From Cercis canadensis (lineage: Eukaryota > Streptophyta > Magnoliopsida > Fabales > Fabaceae): 64,000 nt of DNA. The notes beneath the pieces were generated by a model. That model made no database searches, had not been told where the DNA came from, and saw only the letters and a program-made list of their open reading frames with translations. Shown piece by piece: positions 13,631 through 27,195 of this stretch (the first letter of the stretch is position 1; each line of letters starts with the position of its first letter). A program made the translations under genes and the position numbers. The stretch spans positions 1 to 64,000 of the forward strand of contig QAOA01008153.1 in the NCBI GenBank assembly GCA_003255065.1, given 5' to 3'.

Positions 13631-13724
13631 GTGACTAGATCGTTTCCTGGTAAGTCACTATATTTCGACCAGGACCCAGTTTTTGTTCAGCCCTTTTTCT
13701 GGCTCGGATATTTTTCTTGCAAAT
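13631..13724. repeat. Class D variant monomer (copy 4)
   Basis: It carries TATTTCGACC and CTGGCTCGG with CTTGCAAATC. Private changes are GACTAGATCG and TTTTTGTTCAGCCC. Confidence 0.85.
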
Positions 13725-13979
13725 CACTGAATCAGGGACGAGACAATTTCCTAGTGAGTCACTATATCTGTTCCGGGACCCTGTTTCGATTCATCCCTGT
13801 TTCTTACTCAGATATTTTTCGTGTAGATCACTGAATCAGGGACGGGACAGTTTCCTGGTAAGTCACTATATCTGTTCCGGGACCCTGTTTCGGTTCATCC
13901 CTGTTTCTGACTCAGATATTTTTCTTGTAGATCACTGAATCAGGGACGAGACAGTTTCCTGGTGAGTCACTATATCTGT

Positions 13980-14190
13980 TCCGGGACCCTGTTTCGGTTC
14001 ATCCCTGTTTCTGACTCAGATATTTTTCTTGTAGATCACTGAATCAGGGACGATACAGTTTCCTGGTGAGTCACTATATCTGTTCCGGGACCCTGTTTCA
14101 GTTCATCCATGTTTCTGACTCAGATATTTTTCGTGTAGATCACTGAATCAGGGACGGGACAGTTTCCTGGCAAGTCACTATATCTGGACC
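13980..14190. repeat. Two-monomer segment matched at 60950-61160
   Basis: The run CAGGGACGATACAG, then GTTTCAGTTCATCCATG, then GTGTAGATCAC with CAGGGACGGGAC, is nearly identical to the stretch at about 60950-61160. The one clear difference is GGCAAGTC here for GGTAAGTC there. A second copy of the GATACAG/TTCAGTTCATCCATG pair follows 208 bp downstream. Confidence 0.8.
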
Positions 14191-14832
14191 GGGACCCTGT
14201 TTCGGTTCATCCCTGTTTCTGACTCAGATATTTTTCGTGTAGATCACTGAATCAGGGACGATACAGTTTCCTGGTGAGTCACTATATCTGTTCCGGGACC
14301 CTGTTTCAGTTCATCCATGTTTCTGACTCAGATATTTTTCGTGTAGATCACTGAATCAGGGATGGCACAGTTTCCTGGTTAGTCGCTATATCTGTTCCGG
14401 GACCCTGTTTCGGTTCATCCCTGTTTCTGACTCAGATATTTTTTGTGTAGATCACTGAATCTGGGACGAGACAGTTTCCTAGAGAGTCACTATATCTGTT
14501 GCGGGACCTTGTTCCGGTTCATCCCTGTTTCTGACTCAGATATTTTTCGTGTAGATCACTGAATCAGGGACGAGACAGTTTCCTGGTGAGTCACTATATC
14601 TGTTCCGGGACCCTGTTTCGGTTCATCTCTGTTTCTAACTAAGATATTTTTCATGTAGATCACTGAATCAAGGACGGGACAGTTTCCCTGTAAGTCACTA
14701 GATATTTTTCGTGTAGATCAGTGAATCAGGGACGGGACAGTTTCCCTATAAGTCAATATATCTGTTCCGGGACCCTGTTCCGGTTCATCCCTGTTTCTGA
14801 CTCAGATATTTTTCGTGTGGATCACTGAATCA

Positions 14833-14926
14833 GTGACTGGATAGTTTCCTGGTAAGTCACTATATTTGGACCGGGACCCAGTTTTGGTTCTTCCCTTTTT
14901 CTGGCTCGGATATTTTTCTTGCAAAT
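14833..14926. repeat. Class D variant monomer (copy 5)
   Basis: It has the full set of class D marks, with TTCTTCCC for TTCATCCC. The copy before it has GTGTGGATCAC, a change also found before copies 8 and 9 at the other end of the window. Confidence 0.87.
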
Positions 14927-16314
14927 CACTGAATCAGGGACGAGGCAATTTCCTGGTAAGTCACTATATCTGTTCCGGGACCCTGTTTCGGTTCATCGCT
15001 GTTTCTGACTCAGATATTTTTTTTGTAGATCACTGAATCAGGGATGGGACAGTTTCCTGGTAAGTCACTATATCTGGACTGGGACCCTGTTTCGGTTCAT
15101 CCCTGTTTCTGAGTCAGATATTCTTCTTGTAGATCACTGATTCTGGGAGGAGACAGTTTCCTGGTAAGTCACTATATCTGGACCGGGACCCTGTTTCGGT
15201 TCATCCCTGTTTATGACTCAAATATTTTTCTTGTAAATCACTGAATCTGGGACGAGACAGTTTCCTGGAGAGTCACTATATCTGGACCGGGACCGTGTTT
15301 CGAGTGATCCCTGTTTCTGACTCAGATATTTTTCTTGTAGATCACTGAATCAGGGACGGGACAATTTCTTGGTAAGTCACTATATCTGAACTGGGACCCT
15401 GTTTCGGTTCATCCCTGTTTCTGACTCAGATATTTTTCTTGTAGATCACTGAATCTAGGACGAGACAGTTTCCTGGAGAGTCACTATATCTGGACCGGGA
15501 CCGTGTTACGGTTCATCCTTGTTTCTGACTCAGATATTTTTCTTGCAGATCACTGAATAAGGGACGAGACAGCTTCCTGGTGAGTCACTATATCTGTTCC
15601 GGAACCTTGTTTCGGTTCATCCCTGTTTCTGACACAGATATTTTTCTACTATATCTGGACCGGGATCCTGTTTCGGTTCATCCCTGTTTCTGAATCAGAT
15701 ATTTTTGTGAAGATCACTGAATCAGGGATGGGACAGTTTCCTGGTTAGTCGCTATATCTGTTCCGGGATCCTGTGTCGGTTCATCCCTGTTTCTGACTCA
15801 GATATTTTTGTGTAGATCACTGAATCAGGGATGGGACAGTTTCCTGGTTAGTCGCTATATCTGTTCCGGGATACTGTGTCAGTTTATCCCTGTTTCTGAC
15901 TCAGATATTTTTCTCGTAGATCACTGAATCAGGGACGGGACCGTTTCCCTGTAAGTCACTATATCTGTTGCGGGACCTTGTTCAGGTTCGTCCCTGTTTC
16001 TGACTCAGATATTTTTCGTGTAGATGACTGAATCAGGGACGAGACAGTTTCCTGCTGAGTCACTATATCTGTTCCGGGAACCTGTTCCGGTTCGTTCCTG
16101 TTTCTGACTCAGATATTTATCGTGTAGATCACTGAATCAGGGACGGGACAGTTTCCCTGTAAGTCACTATATCTGTTCCGGGACCCTTTTTCGGTTCATC
16201 CCTGTTTCTGACTCAGATATTTTTCTTGTAGATCTCTGAATCAGGAACGGGACAGTTTCTTGGTAAGTCACTATATCTGGACCGGGACCCTGTTTCGGTT
16301 CATCCCTGTTTCTG

Positions 16315-16372
16315 ACTCAGATATTTTTCTTGTAGATCACTGAATCAGGGACGGGACAGTTTCCTGGTAAGT
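16315..16372 (+). other. Latent splice-site set in a class B monomer (example)
   Basis: In order, the copy has CTGAC with its A at 16315 (branch-point-like), a T-rich tract, TAG ending at 16335, a 31-nt interval at 16336-16366, and GTAAGT at 16367-16372 preceded by CTG. The spacing from the A to the AG is about 20 nt, in the usual range for a branch point. The same arrangement recurs in most class B copies. No transcript evidence is available and no reading frame is open, so this is a sequence resemblance only. Confidence 0.4.
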
Positions 16373-19300
16373 CACTATATCTGTTCCGGGACCCTGTTTC
16401 GGTTCATCCTTGTTTCTGACTCAGATATTTTTCTTGTAGATAACTGAATTAGGGAAGGGACAGTTTCCTGGTAAGTCACTATATCTGTTCCGGGACCCTG
16501 TTTCGGTTCATCCCTGTTTCTGACTCAGAGATTTTTCGTGTAGATCACTGAATCAGGGACGGGACCGTTTCCCTGTAAGTCACTATATCTGTTGCCGGAC
16601 CTTGTTCAGGTTCGTCCCTGTTTCTGACTCAGATATTTTCCGTATAGATGACTGAATCAGTGACGAGATAGTTTCCTGCTGAGTCAAGTTCGTCCCTGTT
16701 TCTGACTCAGATATTTTTCGTATAGATGACTGACTCAGTGACGAGACAGTTTCCTGCTGAGTCACTATATCTGTTCTGGGACCCAGTTTCGGTTCATGTA
16801 TGTTTCTGACACAGATATTTTTCGTGTAGATAACTGAATCAGGGACGGGACAGTTTCTTGGTAAGTCACTATATCTGGACCGGGACCCTGTTTCGGTTCA
16901 TCCCTGTTTCTGACTCAGATATTTTTCTTGTAGATCACTAAATCAGGGACGGGACAGTTTCCTGGAAAGTCACTATATCTGTTCCGGGACCCTGTTTCGG
17001 TTCATCCCTGTTTCTGACTCATATATTTTTCTTGTAGATCACTGAATCTGGGACGAGACAGTTTCCTACTGAGTCTCTATATCTGTTCCGGGACCTTGTT
17101 TCGGTTCATCCCTGTTTCTGACTCAGATATTTTGCTTATAGGTCACTGAATAAGGGACGGGACAGTTTCTTGGTAAGTCACTATATCTGGACCGGGACCC
17201 TGTTTCGGTTCATCCCTGTTTCTGACTCAGATATTTTTCTTGTAGATCACTGAATCTAGGACGAGACAGTTTCCTGGAGAGTCACTATATCTGGACCGGG
17301 ACCCTATTTCGGTTCATCCCTGTTTCTGACTCAGATATTTTTCTTGTAGATCACTGAATCTGGGACGAGACAGTTTCTTGGAGAGTCACTGTATCTGGAC
17401 CGGGACCCTGTTTCGGTTCATCCATTTTTCAGACTCAGATATTTTTCTTGTAGATCACTGAATCAGGGACTGGACAGTTTCCTGGTAAGTCACTATATCT
17501 GTTCCGGACCCTGTTTCGGTTCATCCATGTTTCTGACTCAGAGATTTTTCTTGTAAATCACTGAATCAGGGACGGGACAGTTTCCTGGTAAGTCACTATA
17601 TCTGCTCCGGGATCCTGTTTCGGTTCATCCCTGTTTCTGACTCAGATATTTTTCTTGTAGATCACGGAATCTGGGACGAGACAGTTTCTTGGTAAGTCAC
17701 TATATATGAACGGGACCCTGTTTCGGTTCATCCCTATTTTTGACTCAGATATTTTTCTTGTAGATCACTGAATCTGGGACGAGACAGTTTCCTGGAGAGT
17801 CACTATATCTGGAGCGGGACACTGTTACGGTTCATCCCTGTATCGGATTCAGATATTTTTCTTATAAATCATTGAATCTGGGACGAGACAGTTTCCTGGA
17901 GAGTCACTATATCTGGACCGGGACCCTGTTACGGTTCATCCCTGTATCTGACTCAGATATTTTTCGTGTAGATTACTGAATCAGGGACGGGACAGTTTCT
18001 TGGTAAGTCACTATATCTGGACCGGGACCCTGTTTCGGTTCATCCCTGTTTCTGACTCAGATATTTTTCTTGTAAATCACTAAATCTGGAACGGGACAGT
18101 TTCCTGGTGAGTCACTATATCTGTTCCGGGACCCTGTTTCGGTTCATCCACCTTTCTGACTCAGATATTTTTCGTGTAGATCAATGAATCAAGGATGGGA
18201 CAGTTTCCTAGGTAGTCACTATATCTCTTCCGGGACCCTGTTTCGGTTCATCCCTGTTTATGACTCAGATATTTTTCTTGTGGATCACTGAGTCTGGGAC
18301 GGGACAGTTTCCTGGTGAGACACTATATCTGTTCCGGGACCCTGTTTCGGTTCATCCACCTTTCTTACTCAGATATTTTTCGTGTAGATCACTGAATCAG
18401 GGACGGGACAGTTTCCCTGTAAGTCACTATATCTGTTGCGGGACTCTGTTCCGGTTCATCCCTGTTTCTGACTCAGATATTTTTCGTGTAGATCATTGAA
18501 TCAGGGACGAGACAGTTTCCTGGAGAGTCACTATATCTGGACCGGGACCCTGTTTCGGTTCATCCCTGTTTCTGACTCAGATATTTTTCTTGTAGATCAC
18601 TGAATCAGGGACGGGACAGTTTCTTGGTAAGTCACTATATCTGGACCGGGACCCTGTTTCGGTTCATCCCTGTTTCTGACTCAGATATTTTTCTTGTAGA
18701 TCACTGAATCTAGGACGAGACAATTTCCTGGAGAGTCACTATATCTGGACTGGGACCCTGTTTCGGTTCATCCCTGTTTCTGACTCAGATATTTTTCTTG
18801 TAGATCACAGATTCTGGGACGCGACAGTTTCCTGGAGAGTCACTATATCTGGACCGGGACCCTGTTTCGGTTCATTCCTGTTTCTGACTCAGATATTTTT
18901 CTTGTAGATCACTGAATCAGGGACGGGACAGTTTCCTGGTAAGTCACTATATCTGTTCCGGGACCCTGTTTCGGTTCATCCCTGTTTCTGACTCAGATAT
19001 TTTTCGTGTAGATCACTGAATAAGGGACGAGACAGTTTCCTGGTGAGACACTATATCTATTCCGGGACCCTGTTTCGGTTCATCCAACTTTCTTACTCAG
19101 ATATTTTTCGTGTAGATCACTGAATCAGGGACGGGACAGTTTCCCTGTAAATCACTATATCTGTTGCGGGACCCTGTTCCGGTTCATCCCTTTTTCTGAC
19201 TCAGATATTTTTCGTGTAGATCACTGAATCAGGGACGAGACAGTTTCCTGGAGGGTCACTATATGTGGACCGGAACCCTGTTTCGGTTCATCCCTGTTTC

Positions 19301-19400
19301 TGACTCAGATATTTTTCTTGTAGATCACTTAATCTGGGACGAGACAGTTTCCTAAAGAGTCACTATATCTGGACCGGCACCCTGTTTCGGTTCATCCCTG

Positions 19401-22400
19401 TAGACCCTGTTTCGGTTCATCACTGTTTATGACTCAGATATTTTTCTTGTAGATCACTGAATATGGGATGAGACAGTTTCTTGGAGAGTCACTATATCTG
19501 GACTGGGACCCTGTTTCGGTTCATCCCTGTTTCTGACTCAGATATTTTTCTTGTAAATCACTGAATCTAGGACGAGACAGTGTCCTGGAGAGTCACTATA
19601 TCTGGGGCGAGACCCTGTTACGGTTCATCCCTATATCTGATTCAGATATTTTTCTTGTAGATCACTGAATCTGGGACGAGACAGTTTCCTGGAGAGTCAC
19701 TATATCTGGACCGGGACCCTGTTACGATTCATCCCTGTATCTGACTCAGATATTTTTCGTGTAGATCACTGAATCAGGGACGGGACAGTTTCCTGGTAAG
19801 TCACTATATCTGGACCGGGACCCTGTGTCGGTTCATCGCTGTTTCTGACTCAGATATTTTTCTTGTAGATCACTGAATCTGGGACGAGACAGTTTCCTGT
19901 TGAGTCACTATATTTGTTCCGGGACGCTGTTTCGGTTCATCCCTGTTACTGACTCAGATATTTTTCGTGTAGATCACTGAATCAGGGACGGTACAGTTTC
20001 CTGGTAAGTCACTATATCTGGACCGGGACCCTGTTTCGGTTCATCGCTGTTTCTGACTCAGATATTTTTCTTGTAGATCACTGAATCTGGGACGAGACAG
20101 TTTCCTGTTGAGTCACTATATATGTTCCGGGACCCTGTTTCGGTTCAGCCCTGTTTCTGACTCAGATATATTTCGTGTAGATCACTGAATCAGGGACGAG
20201 ACAGTTTCCTGGAGACTCACTAATTCTGGACCAGGACCCTGTTTCGGTTCATCCCTGTTTCTGACTCAGATATTTTTCTTGTAAATCACTGAATCAGGGA
20301 CGAGACATTTTCCTGGTAAGTCAATATATCTGAACCGGGACCATGTTTTGGTTCATCCCTGTTTATGACTCAAATATTTTTCTTGTAGATCACTGAATCT
20401 AGGACGAGACAGTTTCCTGGAGAGTCACTATATCTGGAGCGGGACCCTGTTACGTTTCATCCCTATATCTGATTCAGATATTTTTCTTGTAGATCACTGA
20501 ATCTGGGACGAGGCAGTTTCCTGGAGAGTCACTATATCTGGACCGGGACCCTGTTACGGTTCATCCTTGTATCTGACTCAGATATTTTTCGTGTTGATCG
20601 CTGAATCAGGGACGGGATAGTTTCCTGGTAAGTCACTATATCTGGAATCACTCAATCAGGGACGGGACAGTTTCCTGGTAAGTCACTATATCTAGACCGG
20701 GACCCTGTTGTGGTTCATCCCTGTTTATGACACAAATATTTTTCTTGTAGATCAATGTATTTGGGACGAGACAGTTTCCTGGAGAGTCACTATATCTGGA
20801 CCGGGACCCTGTTACGGTTCATCCCTGTTTCTAACTCAGATATTTTTCGTGTAGATCACTGAATCAGGGACGGTACAGTTTCCTAGTAAGTCACTATATC
20901 TGGACCGGGACCCTGTTTCGGTTCATCGCTGTTTCTGACTCAGATATTTTTCTTGTAGATCACTGAATCTGGGACGAGACAGTTTCCTGTTGAGTCACTA
21001 TATCTGTTCCGGGACCCTGTTTCGGTTCATCCCTGTTTCTGACACAGATATTTTTCTTGTAGATCACTGAATCAGGGACGGGACAGTTTTCTGGTAAGTC
21101 ACTATATCTAGACCGGGACCCTGTTGTGGTTCATCCCTGTTTATGACTCAAATATTATTCTTGTAGATCAATGTATCTGGGACGAGACAGTTTCCTGGAG
21201 AGTCACTATATCTGGACCGGGACCCTGTTTCGGTTCATCCCTGTTTCTGACTCAGATATTTTTCTTGTAGATCATTGATTCTGGGACGAGAAAGTTTCCT
21301 GGTGAGTCACTATCTCTGTTCCGGGACCTTGTTTCGGTTCATCCCTGTTTCTGACTCATATATTTTTATTGTAGATCACTGAATCTGGGACGAGATAGTT
21401 TCCTGGAGAGTCACACGGGACAGTTTCCTGGTAAGTCACTATATCTGGACCGGGACCTTATTTTGGTTCATCCCTGTTTATGACTCAAACATTTTTCTTG
21501 TAGATCACTGAATCTGGGACGAGACAGTTTGCTGGAGAGTCACTATATCTGGACCGGNGTTCATCCCTGTTTCTGACTCAGATATTTTTCTTGTAGATCA
21601 CTGAATCTGGGACGAGACAGTTTCCTGGTAAGTCACTATATATGAATCGGGAACCTGTTTCGGTTCATCCCTGTTTCTGACTCAGATATTCTTCTTGTAG
21701 ATCACTGAATCTGGCAAGAGACAGTTTCCTGGAGAGTCACTATTTCTGGACCGGGACCTTTTTCGGTTCATCCCTGTTTCTGACTCAGATATTTTTCTGG
21801 TAGATCACTGAATCAGGGACGAGGCAGTTTCCAGGAGATCACTATATCTGGACCGGGACGCTGTTACGGTTCATCCCTGTATCTGACTCAGATATTTTTC
21901 GTGTAAATCAGGGACGAGACAGTTTCCTGGTAAGTCACTATATTTGGACCGGCACCCTGTTTCGGTTCATCGCTGTTTCTGACTCAGATATTTTTATTCT
22001 AGATCACTGAATCTGGGACGAGACAGTTTCTTGTTGAGTCACTATATATGTTCCGGGACCCTGTTTCGGTTCATCCCTGTTTCTGACTCAGATATTCTTC
22101 TTGTAGATCACTGAATCTGGGAAGAGACAGTTTCCTGCAGAGTCATTATATCTGGACCGGGACCTTTTTCGGTTCATCCCTGTTTCTGACTCAGATATTT
22201 TTCGTGTAGATTACTGAATCAGGGACGGGACAGTTTCCTGGTAAGTCACTATATCTGGACCGGGACCCTGTTTTGGTTCATCCCTGTTTATGACTCAAAT
22301 ATTTTTCTTGCAGATCACTGAGTCTGGGACGAGACAGTTTCCTGGAGAGTCACTATATCTGGACCGGGACCCTGTTTCGGTTCATCCCTGTTTCTGACTC

Positions 22401-22408
22401 AGATATTC
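19401..22408. repeat. Start of central A/B higher-order satellite domain
   Basis: A and B copies are arranged in recurring series: TATGACTCAAATA copies, GGAGCGGGACCC with GTTACG copies, GACGAGGCAG copies and B copies with GGTACAG. Class D, GTTGCGGG and TCAGTCAC markers are not seen here. Breaks lie at 20646/20647 (about 54 bp lost), about 21414 (phase 41 joined to phase 17) and near 21905. The single N at 21558 sits where roughly 12 bp of the monomer are missing. CCGGGACCTTTTTCGG (4 bp shorter than normal) appears near 21758 and 22161. Confidence 0.8.
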
Positions 22409-23478
22409 TTCTTGTAGATCACTGAATCTGGGACGAGACAGTTTCCTGGAGAGTCACTATATCTGGACCGGGACCCTGTTTCGGTTCATCCCTGTTTCTG
22501 ACTCAGATATTTTTCTTGTAGATCACTGAATCTGGGACGAGACAGTTTCCTGGAGAGTCACTATATCTGGACCGGGACCCTGTTTCGGTTCATCCCTGTT
22601 TCTGACTCAGATATTTTTCTTGTAGATCACTGAATCTGGGACGAGACAGTTTCCTGGAGAGTCACTATATCTGGACCGGGACCCTGTTTCGGTTCATCCC
22701 TGTTTCTGACTCAGATATTTTTCTTGTAGATCACTGAATCTGGGACGAGACAGTTTCCTGGAGAGTCACTATATCTGGACCGGGACCCTGTTTCGGTTCA
22801 TCCCTGTTTCTGACTCAGATATTTTTCTTGTAGATCACTGAATCTGGGACGAGACAGTTTCCTGGAGAGTCACTATATCTGGACCGGGACCCTGTTTCGG
22901 TTCATCCCTGTTTCTGACTCAGATATTTTTCTTGTAGATCACTGAATCTGGGACGAGACAGTTTCCTGGAGAGTCACTATATCTGGACCGGGACCCTGTT
23001 TCGGTTCATCCCTGTTTCTGACTCAGATATTTTTCTTGTAGATCACTGAATCTGGGACGAGACAGTTTCCTGGAGAGTCACTATATCTGGACCGGGACCC
23101 TGTTTCGGTTCATCCCTGTTTCTGACTCAGATATTTTTCTTGTAGATCACTGAATCTGGGACGAGACAGTTTCCTGGAGAGTCACTATATCTGGACCGGG
23201 ACCCTGTTTCGGTTCATCCCTGTTTCTGACTCAGATATTTTTCTTGTAGATCACTGAATCTGGGACGAGACAGTTTCCTGGAGAGTCACTATATCTGGAC
23301 CGGGACCCTGTTTCGGTTCATCCCTGTTTCTGACTCAGATATTTTTCTTGTAGATCACTGAATCTGGGACGAGACAGTTTCCTGGAGAGTCACTATATCT
23401 GGACCGGGACCCTGTTTCGGTTCATCCCTGTTTCTGACTCAGATATTTTTCTTGTAGATCACTGAATCTGGGACGAGA
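22409..23478. repeat. Uniform class A block, 10.3 identical monomers
   Basis: Every base from 22409 to 23478 (1070 bp) matches the reference monomer. The left edge is a C for T mismatch at 22408 (ATTCTT) and the right edge a T for C at 23479 (GAGATAG). Confidence 0.94.
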
Positions 23479-26400
23479 TAGTTTCCTGGAGGGTCACTAT
23501 ATCTGGACCAGAACCCTGTTACGGTTCATCCCTGTATCTGACTCAGATATTTTTCGTGTAGATCACTGAATCAGGGACGGGACAGTTTCCTGGTAAGTCA
23601 CTATATCTGGACCGGGACCCTGTTTCGGTTCATCGCTGTTTCTGACTCAGATATTTTTCTTGTAGATCACTGAATATGGGACGAGACAGTTTCCTGGAGG
23701 GTCACTATATCTGGACCGGGACCCTGTTTCGGTTCATCGCTTTTTCTGACTCAAATATTCTTCTTGTAGATCACTGAATCTGGGACGAGACAGTTTCCTG
23801 GAGAGTCACTATATCTGGACCGGGACCCTGTTTCGGTTCATCCCTGTTTATGACTCAGATATTTTTCTTGTAGATCACTGAATCAGGGACGGGACAGTTT
23901 CCTGGTAAGTCACTATATCTGGACCGGGACCCTGTTTCGGTTCATCGCTGTTTCTGACTCAGATATTTTTATTCTAGATCACTAAATCAGGGACGGGACA
24001 GTTTCCTGGTAGGTCACTATATCTGGACCGGGACCCTGTTTCGGTTCATCGCTGTTTCTGGCTCAGATATTTTTCTTGTAGATCACAGAATCTGGGACGA
24101 GACAGTTTCCTGTTGAGTCACTATATATGTTCCGGGACCCTGTTTCGGTTCATCCCTGTTTCTGACTCAGATATTTTTCTTGTAGATCACTGAATCTGGG
24201 ACGAGACAGTTTCCTGGAGAGTCACTATATCTGGACCGGGACCCTGTTTCGGTTCATCCCTGTTTCTGACTCAGATATTTTTCTTGTAGATCACTGAATC
24301 TGGGACGAGACAGTTTCCTGGAGAGTCACTATATCTGGACCGGGACCCTGTTTCGGTTCATCCTTGTTTCTGACTCAGATATTTTTCTCGCAGATCACTT
24401 AATAAGGGACGAGACAGTTTCCTGGTGAGTCACTATATCTGTTCCGAGAACTTATTTCGGTTCATCCCTGTTTCTGACACAGATATTTTTCTTGTATATC
24501 ACTGAATCTGGGTCGAGACAGTTTCCTGGAGAGTCACTATATCTGGACCGGGACCCTGTTTCGGTTCATCCCTGTTTTTGACTCAGATATTCTTCTTGTA
24601 GATCACTGAATCTGGCAAGAGACAGTTTCCTCTAGAGTCACTATTTCTGGACCGGGACCTTTTTCGGTTCATCCCTGTTACGAGACAGTTTCCTGGTGAG
24701 TCACTATATCTGGAGCGGGACCCTGTGAGGGTTCATCCCTGTTTCTGACACAGATATTTTTCTTGTAGATCAATGAATCAGGGACGGGACAGTTTCCTGG
24801 TAAGTCACTATATGTGGAGCGGGACCCTGTTTTGGTTCATCCCTGTATCTGATTCAGATATTTTTCTTGTAGATCACTTAATCTGGGACGAGGCAGTTTC
24901 CTGGAGAGTCACTATATCTGGACCGGGACCCTGTTACGGTTCATCCCTGTNTGACTCAGATATTTTTCGTGTAGATCACTGAATAAGGGACGAGACAGTT
25001 TCCTGGTGAGTCACTATATCTGTTCCGGGACCTTGTTTCGGTTCATCCCTGTTTCTGACTCATATATTTTTATTGTAGATCACCGAATCTGGGACGAGTC
25101 AGTTTCCTGGAGAGTCACTATATCTGGAGCGGGACCCTGTTACGGTTCATCCCTGTTTCTGACTCAGATATTTTTCTTGTAGATCACTGAATCTGGGACG
25201 AGACAGTTTCCTGGTAAGTCATTATATCTGGACCGGGACCCTGTTTCGGTTCATCCCAGTTTCTGACTCAGACATTCTTCTTGTATATCATTGAATCTGG
25301 GACAAGACAGTTTCCTGGAGAGTCACTATATCTGGACCGGGACCCTGTTACGGTTCATCCCTGTTTCTGACTCAGATATTTTTCGTGTAGATCACTGAAT
25401 CAGGGACGGTACAGTTTCCTGGTAAGTCACTATATCTGGACCGGGACCCTGTTTCGATTCATCGCTGTTTCTGACTCAGATATTTTTCTTGTAGATCACT
25501 GAATCTGGGACGAGACAGATTCCTAGAGAGTCACTATATCTGGAGCGGGACCCTGTGAGGGTTCATCCCTGTTTCTGACACAGATATTTTTCTTGTATAT
25601 CACATAATCTGGGACGAGACAGTTTCCTGGTAAGTCATTATATCTGGACCGGGACCCTGTTTCGGTTCATCCCTGTTTCTGACTCAGATATTCTTCTTGT
25701 ATATCATTGAATCTGGGACAAGACAGTTTCCTGGAGAGTCACTATATCTGGACCGGGACCCTGTTTTGGTTCATCCCTGTTTATGACTCAAATATTTTTC
25801 TTGTAGATCACTGAATCTGGAACGAGACAGTTTCCTGGAGAGTCACTATATCTGGAGCGGGACCCTGTTACGGTTCATCCCTGTATCTGACTCCGATATT
25901 TTTCGTGTAGATCACCGAATCAGGGACGGTACAGTTTCCTGGTAAGTCACTATATCTGGACCATCTGACTCAGATATTTTTCTTGTAGATGACTGAATCT
26001 GGGACGAGACAGTTTCCTGGAGAGTCACTATATCTTTAGCGGGACCCTGTTACGGTTCATCCCTATATCTGACTCAGATATTTTTCGTGTAGATCACTGA
26101 ATCAGGGACGGGACAGTTTCCTGGTAAGTCACTATATTTGGACCAGGACCCTGTTTCGGTTCATCGCTATTTCTGACTCAAATATTTTTCTTGTAGATCA
26201 CTGAATCTGGGACGAGACAGTTTCCTGGAGAGTCACTATATCTGGACCGGGACCCTGTTTCGGTTCATCCCTGTTTCTGACTCAGATATTTTTCTTGTAG
26301 ATCACTGAATCTGGGACGAGACAGTTTCCTGGAGAGTCACTATATCTGGACCGGGACCCTGTTTCGGTTCATCCCTGTTTCTGACTCAGATATTTTTCTT

Positions 26401-26969
26401 GTAGATCACTGAATCTGGGACGAGACAGTTTCCTGGAGAGTCACTATATCTGTTCCGGGACCTTGTTTCGGTTCATCCCTGTTTCTGACACATATATTTT
26501 TCTTGTATATCACTGAATCTGGGACGAGACAGTTTCCTGTTGAGTCAATATATCTGTTCCGGGAACCTGTTTCGGTTCATCCCTGTTTCTGACTCAGATA
26601 TTTTTCGTGTAATATATCTGGACCGGGACCCTGTTACGGTTCATCCCTATATCTGACTTAGATATTTTTCGTGTAGATTACTTAATCAGGGACGGGACAG
26701 TTTCCTGGTAAGTCACTATATCTGGACCGGGACCCTGTTTTGGTTCATCCCTGTTTATGACTGAATTATTTTTCTTGTAGATCACTGAATCTGGGACGAG
26801 ACAGTTTCCTGGAGAGTCACTATATCTGGACCGGGACCCTGTTTCGGTTCATTCCTGTTTCTGACTCAGATATTTTTCTTGTAGATCACTGAATCTGGGA
26901 CGAGACAATTTCCTGGTAAGTCACTATATCTGGAGCGGGACCCCGTTACGGTTCATCCCTGTATCTTAT
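23479..26969. repeat. Central A/B satellite between the two long uniform blocks
   Basis: Variant copies surround short uniform stretches at 24132-24363 (232 bp) and 26182-26452 (271 bp). Register breaks lie near 24679 (about 40 bp lost), 25962/25963 (about 26 bp) and 26611 (about 40 bp). A single N at 24951 replaces about three bases. Pairs such as TGACACAG with TTGTATATCAC, and GTGTAGATCAC with GACGGTACAG, recur through the segment. Confidence 0.82.
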
Positions 26970-27091
26970 TCAGATATTTTTCTTGTAGATCACTGAATCT
27001 GGGACGAGACAGTTTCCTGGAGAGTCACTATATCTGGACCGGGACCCTGTTTCGGTTCATCCCTGTTTCTGACTCAGATATTTTTCTTGTA

Positions 27092-27195
27092 GATCACTGA
27101 ATCTGGGACGAGACAGTTTCCTGGAGAGTCACTATATCTGGACCGGGACCCTGTTTCGGTTCATCCCTGTTTCTGACTCAGATATTTTTCTTGTA
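27092..27195 (+). repeat. Reference monomer (class A consensus copy)
   Basis: This copy is exactly 104 bp and identical to its neighbours, so it serves as the coordinate reference. Landmarks in order are GATCACTGAA (phase 1-10), TCTGGGACGAGACAG (11-25), TTTCCTGGAGAGTCAC (26-41), TATATCTGGACCGGGACCC (42-60), TGTTTCGGTTCATCCC (61-76), TGTTTCTGACTCAG (77-90) and ATATTTTTCTTGTA (91-104). CCCTGTTTC occurs twice, at phases 58-66 and 74-82, giving a 16-bp internal direct repeat. Class-defining sites are phases 13, 20, 34-36, 50-51, 65 and 100. The choice of start is arbitrary. Confidence 0.97.
27174..27180 (+). promoter_or_regulatory. AP-1-type heptamer TGACTCA (example of an array-wide motif)
   Basis: TGACTCA at phases 83-89 is a perfect match to the AP-1/GCN4 bZIP consensus and is kept in most monomers. 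Class C copies add TGAGTCA, the reverse complement, at phases 34-40. Variants that break it are TGACACA, TGATTCA, TGACTTA and the class D CTGGCTCGG. Whether any bZIP protein binds here is unknown. Confidence 0.45.

Larger units (their letters stand above)
12961..19400. repeat. B/C-rich satellite domain with class D copies
   Basis: CAGGGACG copies with GGTGAG/GGTAAG and CTGTTCCGGG dominate to about 16.8 kb, then A copies mix in. Markers shared with 49-54 kb are GTTGCGGGAC (about 14491, 15968, 18434, 19163) and CATCCACC (about 18146 and 18354). Register breaks lie at 14700/14701 (46 bp lost), 15647/15648 (about 43 bp) and 16686/16687 (about 26 bp). A two-monomer duplication places TTCAGTTCATCCATG at 14097 and 14305 (208 bp apart). 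The domain ends at 19401 with a roughly 24-bp partial duplication of the ACCCTGTTTCGG segment. Confidence 0.8.

Noticed and set aside
16583..16765. 60-codon minus-strand open frame with a repeated peptide
   Set aside because: It is the reverse strand of two adjacent variant monomers beside the 16686 junction; no support for a gene.
18260..18499. Short open frame of 79 codons encoding a repeated SDSDIF-VDH-type peptide
   Set aside because: It is the satellite itself read for a little over two monomers. The same peptide fragments appear wherever stops happen to be mutated, with no start context, codon bias or conserved protein. The open frames near 13631, 13717, 24773 and 34668 are the same thing.
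27152..27168. CENP-B-box-like match around TTTCGGTTCATCCCTG
   Set aside because: The TTCG and following A fit the first half of the known box, but the CGGG half is absent on either strand. A centromeric role cannot be argued from it.
27158..27168. RNA polymerase III B-box-like GGTTCATCCC, suggesting a tRNA-derived repeat
   Set aside because: It misses a conserved position of the B box, and no convincing A box lies upstream, so descent from a tRNA or SINE is not supported.
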